Below, one piece after another: positions 6,360 to 12,438 of a stretch of 12,438 nt of DNA. The DNA comes from Anaerolineaceae bacterium UBA6105 (GTDB taxonomy: Bacteria > Chloroflexota > Anaerolineae > Anaerolineales > Anaerolineaceae). Location: positions 1,366 through 13,803 of the forward strand of contig DIWN01000027.1 of NCBI GenBank assembly GCA_002423495.1. Reading direction: 5' to 3'. The notes below the pieces were generated by a model. That model was given only the letters and a program-made list of their open reading frames with translations. It had not been told where the DNA came from and did no database searches. A program made the position numbers and the translations under genes. Within the stretch, counting starts at the first letter, position 1. The number at the start of each line of letters is the position of its first letter.

Positions 6360-7239
6360 CAGTTTCCTCCTCTTGCTCAGGTTTGCGAAGCTTGAAATAC
6401 GAAAGCAACGATTTTTGGCGGGGCAGAACTTCGTTTGAGGTCATGAAGGCGCGCATATTGTTCAGCAGGCGGTCGCTGTCCAACCGGTGGATCAGGCGCC
6501 CGCGGTGGGCAATCGAGATCCTGCCAGTTTCTTCTGAAACGACCACCGCGATGGCGTCACTGACTTCGCTAATGCCAAGCGCGGCACGGTGGCGCAGACC
6601 CAGCGAACGATCTACCGTGGTATTGAGCACACCACTGCTCGAAAGCGGCATCACACAGGCTGCCGCCTTGATTCTGTTCTCGTCAATAATGACAGCGCCG
6701 TCGTGTAGCGGGGTGTTGGGATAAAAAATTTGCATCAGAAGCTGCGGGGTGACGACGGAGTCCATCAGAACACCGGTTTTGTAATAACCATCCAGGAACT
6801 GCTTGCGCCGGAGGATAATCAGGGCGCCATGACGGCGCTGGGCGAGCTGGAGGACTGCGGCGGTGATCGATTGAAACGTCTGCTCGAGCTGTTCGTTGGC
6901 TTTTGCGCTGCGATTCTTGAACAGTCCCAGGTCACTGATCGTGCCCATGCGTTCAAGACCGCGCCGGATCTCCGGAGCGAGCACCACGGGGATCGCAAAA
7001 ATGAGTGCGGGAGAAATCGTGTCAACCAGCCATGAAAAACCAGGCAGGTCAAGCAGCGAGATCAGCAATGTGATGAGGATAATGATCAGGAAAATTCCAC
7101 GCAGCAGGGTTTGGGCTTCAGTATCACGTAAAAGATAGAGAATGAACGCAAAAACGATTGTGACCAGCACAATATCCAACACACTGGACCATGTAAAACG
7201 CTCCAGAATGAAAAGAAAGTTGCTCCACAGTTCTTGCAT
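6343..7239 (-). CDS. cdaA: Diadenylate cyclase CdaA (c-di-AMP synthase)
   Basis: Membrane enzyme that condenses two ATP into the second messenger c-di-AMP, which commonly controls potassium and osmolyte transport and cell-wall homeostasis. The 298-residue protein has three N-terminal membrane segments (about 18-37, 47-63 and 74-88) and then a DAC domain. The catalytic DGA motif is at 180-182 (PLHDGAVI) and the RHR motif at 216-218 (GLRHRAAL), so the active site looks intact. The start at 7239-7237 has no close Shine-Dalgarno; a TAGGA lies about 13 nt upstream. It is followed by ybbR with a 17-bp overlap. In Firmicutes glmM usually comes next; here der and lepB do. It starts 62 nt downstream of the coaE stop and could be read from its own promoter or from that of coaE. 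Confidence 0.95.
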   Translation of the reverse strand: MQELWSNFLFILERFTWSSVLDIVLVTIVFAFILYLLRDTEAQTLLRGIFLIIILITLLISLLDLPGFSWLVDTISPALIFAIPVVLAPEIRRGLERMGTISDLGLFKNRSAKANEQLEQTFQSITAAVLQLAQRRHGALIILRRKQFLDGYYKTGVLMDSVVTPQLLMQIFYPNTPLHDGAVIIDENRIKAAACVMPLSSSGVLNTTVDRSLGLRHRAALGISEVSDAIAVVVSEETGRISIAHRGRLIHRLDSDRLLNNMRAFMTSNEVLPRQKSLLSYFKLRKPEQEEETDEIDS

Positions 7240-7301
7240 ATTCTTAACTATTTCCTACTTTAAAGTATACCCCCTAACGCTATCTTTTTCGCCTGTAATC
7301 C

Positions 7302-8366
7302 TTAGACTTTCGCGAAATAGACCTCACCTGACATCAAACCGTACTTTCGCAGGAAGTTGTTGTAAAGGATCGGATGTACTGGCGGTTCGTCATCACCATA
7401 GGTGAAACCTAATAACTTTGCCTCTTCCGGTGAGATGAAATCCTTTGCCACGATCAGCACGTCGATCAAGCCTGACAGGTACTGCTTAAGCAGAGGAAAA
7501 CTGACCTTTGCTGGTAGCTGCTCGGACCGGAAAGGCGCATGTGCCAGGTAGACCCCCATCCCCTGCTCGACGCGTAAAATCATCATTTGGATCAATATTT
7601 CACCTTGATGAAAAGCCACTACCGTTCTTTGACCGAGCAAACGATAAAGATCCTCGTCTTCCCATTTTTGTTCGGTTTTTTCCTCCATGAAAGCGGATGC
7701 GATACCAAAACTGCCTGGGTCAAGAGGGCTGAGCTTGATCTCGCCATCCTCCGAAACTGTCTCAAAAATGGACAGCCCTAAGGCGGAAAAATTCTTAGCG
7801 GTCTGCTCGTAGGTGTGGGCAAAACTGGTGTCAGTATAAATCACCTGATCTGCCAAGCGGATCTTCTCGGATTGTGGCGACTGGGATTGAATGCGCTGAC
7901 GCGCCGCGTTTTCGTCCAGGCCGCGGCCTTCCATCAGGCGCTCAAGCCGCACCTTATCGTCCGCCGCGATTGCCCAAACCGCGTTGCATTGTTTGTCGAT
8001 CCCCGACTCAAAAAGTTTGATGGCTTCAATCGCGATGACATCCCGCTGACTTGTTTGAATCAGGTCGAGAATTTTTTGGGTGACCAGGGGATGAATGATC
8101 GCTTCCAGCTCCGCCAAAGCGGCAGGATCACGGAAAACGATGCGCCCCAGTTTACTGCGGTTGATCTGCCCGTCGCTAAAGGTGAGATCGGAACCAAAGC
8201 GTGCCAGGATAGCTTCGTAAGCCGGATTGTCTGGGAGGTAGGTTTCCTGCGCTACCAGGTCCGCGTCGATCGTCAGAGCGCCAAGGTTTGCCAGGTACTG
8301 CAAGACCACGCTTTTGCCGGATGCGATATTGCCTGTGAGACCGATCACAATGGGTGCGGGTTCCAT
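7302..8366 (-). CDS. coaE: Dephospho-CoA kinase with a long C-terminal extension
   Basis: Catalyses the last step of coenzyme A synthesis, ATP-dependent phosphorylation of dephospho-CoA. Residues 1-200 are a normal CoaE: P-loop GLTGNIASGKS (9-19), DAD (34-36), the IHPLV block (91-95) and the RLEAR-like region near 140-150. Typical CoaE proteins have about 200 residues; this one has 354. The extra 150 or so residues (about 205-354) contain an acidic linker and then a mixed alpha/beta stretch (TVVAFHQGEILIQMMILRV, VLIVAKDFISPEEAKLLGF) that I cannot assign to a family. The start at 8366-8364 is preferred to in-frame starts upstream: it sits just before the P-loop strand, and a TATACT box lies 6 nt before it, implying a leaderless mRNA. 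The gene is divergent from tilS. Confidence 0.93.
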   Translation of the reverse strand: MEPAPIVIGLTGNIASGKSVVLQYLANLGALTIDADLVAQETYLPDNPAYEAILARFGSDLTFSDGQINRSKLGRIVFRDPAALAELEAIIHPLVTQKILDLIQTSQRDVIAIEAIKLFESGIDKQCNAVWAIAADDKVRLERLMEGRGLDENAARQRIQSQSPQSEKIRLADQVIYTDTSFAHTYEQTAKNFSALGLSIFETVSEDGEIKLSPLDPGSFGIASAFMEEKTEQKWEDEDLYRLLGQRTVVAFHQGEILIQMMILRVEQGMGVYLAHAPFRSEQLPAKVSFPLLKQYLSGLIDVLIVAKDFISPEEAKLLGFTYGDDEPPVHPILYNNFLRKYGLMSGEVYFAKV

Positions 8367-8378
8367 TGCATAAGTATA
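8367..8378 (-). promoter_or_regulatory. Promoter of coaE, predicted leaderless
   Basis: TATACT (8378-8373 on the minus strand) is followed by 6 nt and then the coaE ATG at 8366. This spacing puts the transcription start on or beside the A of the start codon. No good -35 hexamer is seen at 16-18 nt, and there is no Shine-Dalgarno between box and gene. Confidence 0.55.
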
Positions 8379-8414
8379 CAACATTGCGGCTTTGTCGAGG
8401 AAAAACCTTACGAA

Positions 8415-8430
8415 TGCTATAATCTCACTA
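8415..8430 (+). promoter_or_regulatory. Extended -10 promoter of tilS, predicted leaderless
   Basis: TGCTATAAT (8415-8423) is an extended -10 element with a perfect TATAAT, and the tilS ATG follows 6 nt later at 8430. Transcription should start at the ATG itself. TTGTCG at 8392-8397 could be a -35 but with a 20-nt spacer; extended -10 promoters need it less. There is no Shine-Dalgarno. Confidence 0.65.
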
Positions 8431-9884
8431 TGCTGGAAAAACATATCACGCAAGCATTGATCAAAGAATGCGGTGCCAGGTCTGATCTGCCATTGGTTGT
8501 GGGGGTTTCAGGTGGGGCGGACAGCCTCTGCCTGCTTCACTGCCTGAGGGAGAGCGGGTTCAAACTGATCGTGGGGCATCTCGATCATGCCCTGCGCGAG
8601 AGGTCTGCAGCCCAGGCGGATGCACTGCGCCAGCGCGTGGCTGACTGGGAGCTTCCTTTCTACAGCCAGCGGGAGGATGTGGGGCAATTCGCGCTGCAAA
8701 ACAAGCTTGGCATCGAAGAAGCCGCTCGTTTTTGCCGCTATCGCTTTTTGTTCAAGCTTGCGCGCGAACACGGCGCCCAGGGGGTGGCGGTGGGGCATAA
8801 CGCGGATGACCAGGTGGAGACGGTTCTGATGCACTTCCTGCGCGGAAGCGGTCTCAGCGGGCTCTCTGGCATGCAGCCCAGGAGTTTTTTGAGCGTGATC
8901 GACCCTGAACTGCCACTTTTCCGCCCGATGCTTGCCATCACCCGGCAGGAGATCCAGGAATACTGCCAGGCAAACGCCCTGGAAGTGCTCGAGGACGAGA
9001 GCAATGCTGACCCCAGTTTCTTCCGCAACCGTTTGCGCCACGAACTCATCCCGCAGCTTGAAGAAAGCAATCCGGGTTTCAGGCAGGCGCTTGTTCGCAC
9101 TGCCATCACCCTTTCAGCTGACCGCCAATTGCTTGAAAGCCTGGCTGATGGGGCTTTCAAGCGTGCGCTCGTGCGTGCTGTGGAAGGTGGGTTGGTTTTC
9201 AACAGGGAAATCTTTTTGGGTTTGCACCTGAGTCTGCAGCGCCTGGTCTTAAGGCAGGCGTTCGCAAGAATATTGCCTGACACGCGCGACCTTGGCTTTG
9301 AAGCAGTTGAAAGAGCCCTGGCGGCAATCAGCAGCACTGCTCCGCAAACGCCATTGGCAGGCGGCTTGTGGGTTTTCTGTTTCGAGAGCGATTTTGTAAT
9401 TGCCCCGCAGGGCTATCAGCACCAGCATTCGGATTTTCCGCAGCTTTTAAATACTTCCGGGTCAAAACTGAATCGCGGCGGAAAGCTTGCACTCAACTCG
9501 GGCTGGTCCCTGGCAGCGGAACTGATCGATGACCGCAAGTTCAAAGGATTGCCCGAAGCGCTCAAAACGCATCCCCTGCATGCCTGGCTCAATCCGCTGG
9601 ACCTCGAATGGCCGCTTGAAGTCCGCCCGATGCGGACCGGCGAGAGGTGGTCCCCACTGGGGATGGCGCTCAAGCACCAGAAATTGAGCGATTTCTTTGT
9701 AAATCAAAAAATCCCCCAAACAACGCGGGCAAGATGGCCTGTAGTGCTGAGTGGAGGATCTGTTCTTTGGGTGGCTGGGCTGCGTATCGCCCAGGCCTGG
9801 CGCTTGCTGGGAGATGAGAGAGAAATCCTGCACCTCCAGCTGCATGCGCCCGATGAGCTAATTGATCCAGTAAAACTGAAGTAA
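8430..9884 (+). CDS. tilS: tRNA(Ile)-lysidine synthase
   Basis: Modifies the wobble cytidine of tRNA-Ile(CAU) to lysidine, so that AUA is read as isoleucine; essential in most bacteria. The 484-residue protein has the N-type ATP pyrophosphatase domain with the PP-loop SGGADS (27-32), followed by HLDHALRE (about 50-57), the EEAARFCRYRF region and GHNADDQVET. After the substrate-binding middle domain, the C-terminal TilS domain is clear: RPMRTGERWSPLGM, LSDFFVNQKIP and the closing WVAGLRIAQAW. The frame stays open for 205 codons further upstream, antisense to coaE, but the ATG at 8430 gives the normal family start and matches the leaderless promoter. The end overlaps the convergent LCP gene by 27 bp. 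It stands alone rather than next to hpt and ftsH as in many bacteria. Confidence 0.96.
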   Translation: MLEKHITQALIKECGARSDLPLVVGVSGGADSLCLLHCLRESGFKLIVGHLDHALRERSAAQADALRQRVADWELPFYSQREDVGQFALQNKLGIEEAARFCRYRFLFKLAREHGAQGVAVGHNADDQVETVLMHFLRGSGLSGLSGMQPRSFLSVIDPELPLFRPMLAITRQEIQEYCQANALEVLEDESNADPSFFRNRLRHELIPQLEESNPGFRQALVRTAITLSADRQLLESLADGAFKRALVRAVEGGLVFNREIFLGLHLSLQRLVLRQAFARILPDTRDLGFEAVERALAAISSTAPQTPLAGGLWVFCFESDFVIAPQGYQHQHSDFPQLLNTSGSKLNRGGKLALNSGWSLAAELIDDRKFKGLPEALKTHPLHAWLNPLDLEWPLEVRPMRTGERWSPLGMALKHQKLSDFFVNQKIPQTTRARWPVVLSGGSVLWVAGLRIAQAWRLLGDEREILHLQLHAPDELIDPVKLK

Positions 9885-10823
9885 CTTCTCCCGGATAGCC
9901 GGATAGTTGGGGAAAAGCACGGAAGCCCCGCCGTAGGTGGTGCCAGGAACGGCGTCATTGGGAGTCAAGCGATAGGTTGTAAAGTCCATATCCGCGAATT
10001 TGCTCACTGGCAAGGCATAAAGCAGGGTGTCTGAGAATTTCATATCCGTCAGGACTGTGCGGAAGATTGCCCGAATGACATTGTCCAGGTTCAGGATTTC
10101 AGATGGTTGGAAGGCCTTTTTTGCCATTGCCTGGATCACTTCCTGTGCCCGGCGGGTACGGTCAAAATCGGACGAGTTCAGCCGCGCGCGCACATACCAG
10201 AGCGCTTCGTCTGAGTTCATCGGCACTTCCCCTGGCTCCACCACGCACCAACCGGAATCGTTCATGTGGCATTCGTCTTCCATGTGTTCACCCACATCCA
10301 CGACGATCCCATCCAGCACGTCGATCAAATGTTTAAAACCCTGGAAGTCCACCATGGCGTAGTGGTCAGGTCTGAAGCCGAAATTGGACGCAAAAGTGTC
10401 ACTCAGCAACTGCCAGTCGCCGTAAGGAAAGGCGGTGTTGAGGCGCTGCTCACCCAAACCGGGGATGGTGACCCACAAATCCCGCGGGAAGGAAATCAGG
10501 TGCACTTCGTTGGTGCGCGTATTCAAGCCCACCAGCAGCATCACATCGGTGCGGTAGCCCAACTCCGGACGATAATCCGAGCCAAGCAGCAGCACCGTCT
10601 TGACCTCGTTGGGGATCTGGATCGCGTCGGGGTTGTTGGCAAGCCAGGGGTCGTCCGCGTTACGGTCTGGCGCATCCCACAGATTGGTCATGAATCCCGG
10701 GTTGCCGTTGCGCATTTCATTGACGCTTAAGACTGCCAGCAAAACAAATATCAGGGCAGCCAAAGCGAGCAGGATGCCCCATGGAAACTTGTGTCTCCGT
10801 TGGTTTTTAACGGTATATGTCAT
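9858..10823 (-). CDS. LytR-CpsA-Psr (LCP) family envelope protein
   Basis: A 321-residue protein with a short cytoplasmic, basic N-terminus, one membrane anchor (about 15-33) and an extracytoplasmic LCP domain. Landmarks are VLLLGSDYR (77-85), RTDVMLLV (91-98), LISFPRDLWV (109-118), DFQGFKHLIDVLDGI (159-173) and DFDRTRRAQEV (219-229), which supply the Arg/Asp residues that bind the polyprenyl pyrophosphate. LCP proteins transfer glycopolymers from lipid carriers to the cell wall or to other acceptors; the polymer here is unknown. Two cysteines, C185 and C193, fall outside the membrane and might form a disulfide. The ATG at 10823 is preferred to a GTG two codons upstream; no strong Shine-Dalgarno is seen. 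It lies 26 nt after the recombinase-like gene and is probably in its operon, and its 3' end overlaps tilS by 27 bp. Confidence 0.92.
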   Translation of the reverse strand: MTYTVKNQRRHKFPWGILLALAALIFVLLAVLSVNEMRNGNPGFMTNLWDAPDRNADDPWLANNPDAIQIPNEVKTVLLLGSDYRPELGYRTDVMLLVGLNTRTNEVHLISFPRDLWVTIPGLGEQRLNTAFPYGDWQLLSDTFASNFGFRPDHYAMVDFQGFKHLIDVLDGIVVDVGEHMEDECHMNDSGWCVVEPGEVPMNSDEALWYVRARLNSSDFDRTRRAQEVIQAMAKKAFQPSEILNLDNVIRAIFRTVLTDMKFSDTLLYALPVSKFADMDFTTYRLTPNDAVPGTTYGGASVLFPNYPAIREKLLQFYWIN

Positions 10824-10849
10824 ATTCACTTCAATTCAAAAAGGTTTTA

Positions 10850-11794
10850 TCAGGCTGCTTCGCCTTCAGCAGTTTCTTCTGGAATGGAATAGCCATTCTC
10901 TTCTGCCAGGCTGCGCAATTTGTTGCTCACTTCGCGCCACTGCACCTTGGAAATGCCAAGTTTCTGGCGAATTCTGTCCTTCTCGACCCCGTTTGAAAGG
11001 TCAATCAGGGCGCTTGTCCAGCGCAGCATGTCGAAGGAGATGTGTTTTTCCATTTTGGCGGCTTTGGTGACATCCTCAAGCAAATATTCCAGGCGGCGCT
11101 GTGACCAGGGAAAAACCTGGTCCTTGATCTGATACTTTTCAGCATAGTCCTGGTAGGTAGCCACCCAGTCCGCGGAAACATCCACCTTGCGTTCCTTGTA
11201 GCGATAGCGCGACTGTCCATAGCGCACATGGATATAAGCCTTGTCGGGGTTTTCAATTTCAAGATGATTGGTCATCAGGCTCAGGCATTCGCCTTTCTTC
11301 AAGGCGGTTTCAAGCACAAGCAGCATCAGCGTATACGGACGGGGGTCCGGGTTGGCTGCAGTCCGAAGTCCATCGGCAGCGTCGAGCGCCTGGCTGTATT
11401 CGGAGGGAGTCAGCACGGTTGGAAGAGGGCTGACGACCGTCTTTTGGATCACTTTTTCGGCGGGATCAGAGTTGAGCACGCCGCCTTTCACCAGCCAGCG
11501 GAAAAACGACTTGACAGAGGTTATTCTGCGGGAAAGGGTTTTGGGGCTGCAGGGAACTCCGCGGTCCGTTTGGAGCCATTCGAGATAATCTTCAAGATCT
11601 TTTGTGGTGATATCGCCGATAGTTTGATCGGTGGGCAAAAAATTTTCCAGCAGTCCCAAATCGGCAGTGAAAGCTTTGAGCGTATGGTGAGACCTGCCCT
11701 GATCGCGCAGGTAGATTTTCCAGGCCTGGATAGCAGGCTGGAGAAGGGTGCTCTCCTGGATGTGGGCGCTTAGGACTTCAGATTGTGCGTTCAT
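10850..11794 (-). CDS. Degenerate tyrosine-recombinase-fold protein, probably not a recombinase
   Basis: A 314-residue protein with the layout of XerC/D-type integrases: a SAM-like core-binding domain (about 20-115, with AWKIYLRDQGRSHHTLKAF and KTLSRRITSVKSFFRWL) and a catalytic-like domain (about 130-300). By eye alignment the active site is largely lost. The first Arg of the TGLR motif is K166 (LETALKKGE), the His of HxLR is D255 (FDMLRWT) with R258 kept, the LGH His is I281 (LGIS), and the nucleophilic Tyr position is S290. A basic hairpin (YRYKERKVDV) remains. The frame is intact and long, so this looks like a maintained DNA-binding protein rather than a decayed gene. The ATG at 11794 has GGAG 5 nt upstream. 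It has its own promoter and is followed after 26 nt by the LCP gene. Acting as a regulator or architectural protein is inference. Confidence 0.85.
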   Translation of the reverse strand: MNAQSEVLSAHIQESTLLQPAIQAWKIYLRDQGRSHHTLKAFTADLGLLENFLPTDQTIGDITTKDLEDYLEWLQTDRGVPCSPKTLSRRITSVKSFFRWLVKGGVLNSDPAEKVIQKTVVSPLPTVLTPSEYSQALDAADGLRTAANPDPRPYTLMLLVLETALKKGECLSLMTNHLEIENPDKAYIHVRYGQSRYRYKERKVDVSADWVATYQDYAEKYQIKDQVFPWSQRRLEYLLEDVTKAAKMEKHISFDMLRWTSALIDLSNGVEKDRIRQKLGISKVQWREVSNKLRSLAEENGYSIPEETAEGEAA

Positions 11795-11828
11795 GATGGC
11801 TCCAACGTTTCGTATAGTCAAATAATTG

Positions 11829-11864
11829 AAATTTAAGTCTAATACTCAAATAAGGGTTTGTCAA
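11829..11864 (-). promoter_or_regulatory. Sigma-70-type promoter of the recombinase-like/LCP pair
   Basis: On the minus strand TTGACA (11864-11859) and TAGACT (11841-11836) are exactly 17 nt apart. The predicted start near 11829 gives a leader of about 34 nt with GGAG before the ATG at 11794. Confidence 0.7.
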
Positions 11865-11906
11865 CCGGGACAACTGGTATGTAGTTGGTGATTGCTTTGC
11901 GCAGGT

Positions 11907-12085
11907 CAGCATTTCATTGTCTCGGCTCATGATATTTAGATCGCCACGTCGCTGTGCTCCTCGCGATGACGAAAACTTTGGGGTGGGTCATCGTGCTCGA
12001 AGAGTATGCGCATTTCAACCTGACATCACACTCTTTTGATCATGAGCACGATTGACAGTCATGCGGGTAGGGTGGGTTGACGTCA
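11907..12085. repeat. 179-bp repeat unit, copy A
   Basis: A direct repeat of 12131-12309, of the same length and with about nine differences by eye (about 95% identity). The unit has three parts. The first (to about 11975) contains the reverse of a CATCGCGAGGAGCACAGCGA core. The second is a hairpin with perfect arms ATCGTGCTC (11990-11998) and GAGCACGAT (12044-12052). The third is a GGTAGGGTGGGTTGACG end. No coding frame is credible. The stretch 11865-12438 holds only repeats. Confidence 0.9.
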
Positions 12086-12127
12086 GCAGATCTGAAACGA
12101 CCTGATCCTGGATTTAGTCAACCCACC
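12071..12127. repeat. Short GGTGGGTTGAC palindrome between the two 179-bp copies
   Basis: GGTGGGTTGAC (12071-12081) and GTCAACCCACC (12117-12127) are perfect 11-bp inverted arms around 35 nt. The left arm is shared with the end of copy A, so the repeat islands look like chained small elements using the same end sequence. Confidence 0.75.
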
Positions 12128-12130
12128 GGG

Positions 12131-12309
12131 CAGCATTTCATTGTCTCGGCTCATGATATTGAGATCGCCACGTCGCTGTGCTCCTCGCGATGACGAAAGC
12201 TTTAGGGTGGGTCATCGTGCTCGAAGAGTATGCGCATTTCAACCTGACATCATACTCTCTTAATCAGGAGCACGATTGACAATCATGCGGGTAGGGTGGG
12301 TTGGCGTCA
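12131..12309. repeat. 179-bp repeat unit, copy B
   Basis: Second copy of the unit, offset 224 bp from copy A. Its hairpin is extended compared with copy A: ATCGTGCTC (12214-12222) pairs with GAGCACGAT (12268-12276), and inside it AGAGTATG (12225-12232) pairs perfectly with CATACTCT (12251-12258). In copy A the inner pair carries one mismatch. Confidence 0.9.
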
Positions 12310-12438
12310 TAAAGCATACGCAGGAGCACAGAGTGTTATAGCCTACCCACCACAGCACTTAAGGACGATTGATGTTGTTGGTGGGTTGACTATTTCGATG
12401 TCAAGACAGGGCGAGATTCTGTGACGCCAACCCACCCT
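12293..12438. repeat. Palindromic MITE-like element reaching the window end
   Basis: Perfect 17-bp terminal inverted repeats, AGGGTGGGTTGGCGTCA (12293-12309) and its reverse complement (12422-12438), bound 146 bp. An inner 7-bp pair, CCCACCA (12346-12352) and TGGTGGG (12379-12385), uses the same motif. There is no gene inside. The arm ends on the last base of the window, so the element may continue further. Confidence 0.8.

Noticed and set aside
7257..7269. TATACT box between coaE and cdaA as a cdaA promoter
   Set aside because: No -35 element at a suitable distance; could be chance in a short AT-rich gap, although some promoter for cdaA is plausible.
7308..7317. TTTCGCGAAA perfect palindrome at the end of coaE
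   Set aside because: It codes for the final residues of CoaE and is too short, without a T-run, to be a terminator.
7815..8429. Open frame continuous with tilS extending it upstream by 205 codons
   Set aside because: It is antisense to coaE, resembles no TilS region, and the ATG at 8430 fits both the family start and the promoter.
8508..9041. 177-codon minus-strand open frame
   Set aside because: Antisense shadow within tilS.
11228..11773. 181-codon plus-strand open frame
   Set aside because: Antisense shadow of the recombinase-like gene with no recognisable protein features.
11907..12438. CRISPR array
   Set aside because: Only two long repeat units and no regular short spacers; the structure is that of chained palindromic elements.

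Overview
The window looks like a piece of a chromosome from the Chloroflexota, most likely class Anaerolineae. This is inferred from gene content and protein style (a CdaA/YbbR pair, a long CoaE, an LCP protein, moderate GC) and from abundant small palindromic repeats; no marker gene fixes the taxon. Both ends may be contig ends. The left edge cuts cysS just beyond an apparent one-base frameshift, and the right edge stops exactly at the end of an inverted-repeat arm.

Layout. Positions 1-1760 hold a minus-strand operon with a good -35/-10 promoter: a membrane PIN-TRAM protein (YacL type) followed 15 nt later by cysS. Positions 1760-2745 are a repeat island: three copies of a palindromic element of about 170 bp, with a small GIY-YIG nuclease gene fitted closely between copies 1 and 2. 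Positions 2747-7239 are a five-gene minus-strand cluster, in transcription order cdaA (c-di-AMP synthase), ybbR (its membrane partner), der (ribosome-assembly GTPase), lepB (signal peptidase I) and a small zinc-ribbon protein. Positions 7302-9884 hold the divergent pair coaE (minus) and tilS (plus). Each has a -10 box exactly 6 nt before its ATG, so both transcripts are predicted to be leaderless. Positions 9858-11794 hold a minus-strand pair, a degenerate tyrosine-recombinase-like protein followed by an LCP-family envelope protein, under a TTGACA-17-TAGACT promoter. The LCP gene overlaps the end of tilS tail-to-tail by 27 bp. Positions 11865-12438 are a second repeat island: a 179-bp unit present twice (about 95% identical) plus two GGTGGGTTG-type palindromes.

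Most genes are core housekeeping: tRNA charging and modification, CoA synthesis, ribosome assembly, protein export and envelope signalling. The points that stand out are the recombinase-fold protein lacking most catalytic residues, the CoaE with an unexplained extension of about 150 residues, the GIY-YIG gene framed by repeats, the head-to-head leaderless promoters, and the two repeat islands whose elements share one core motif.
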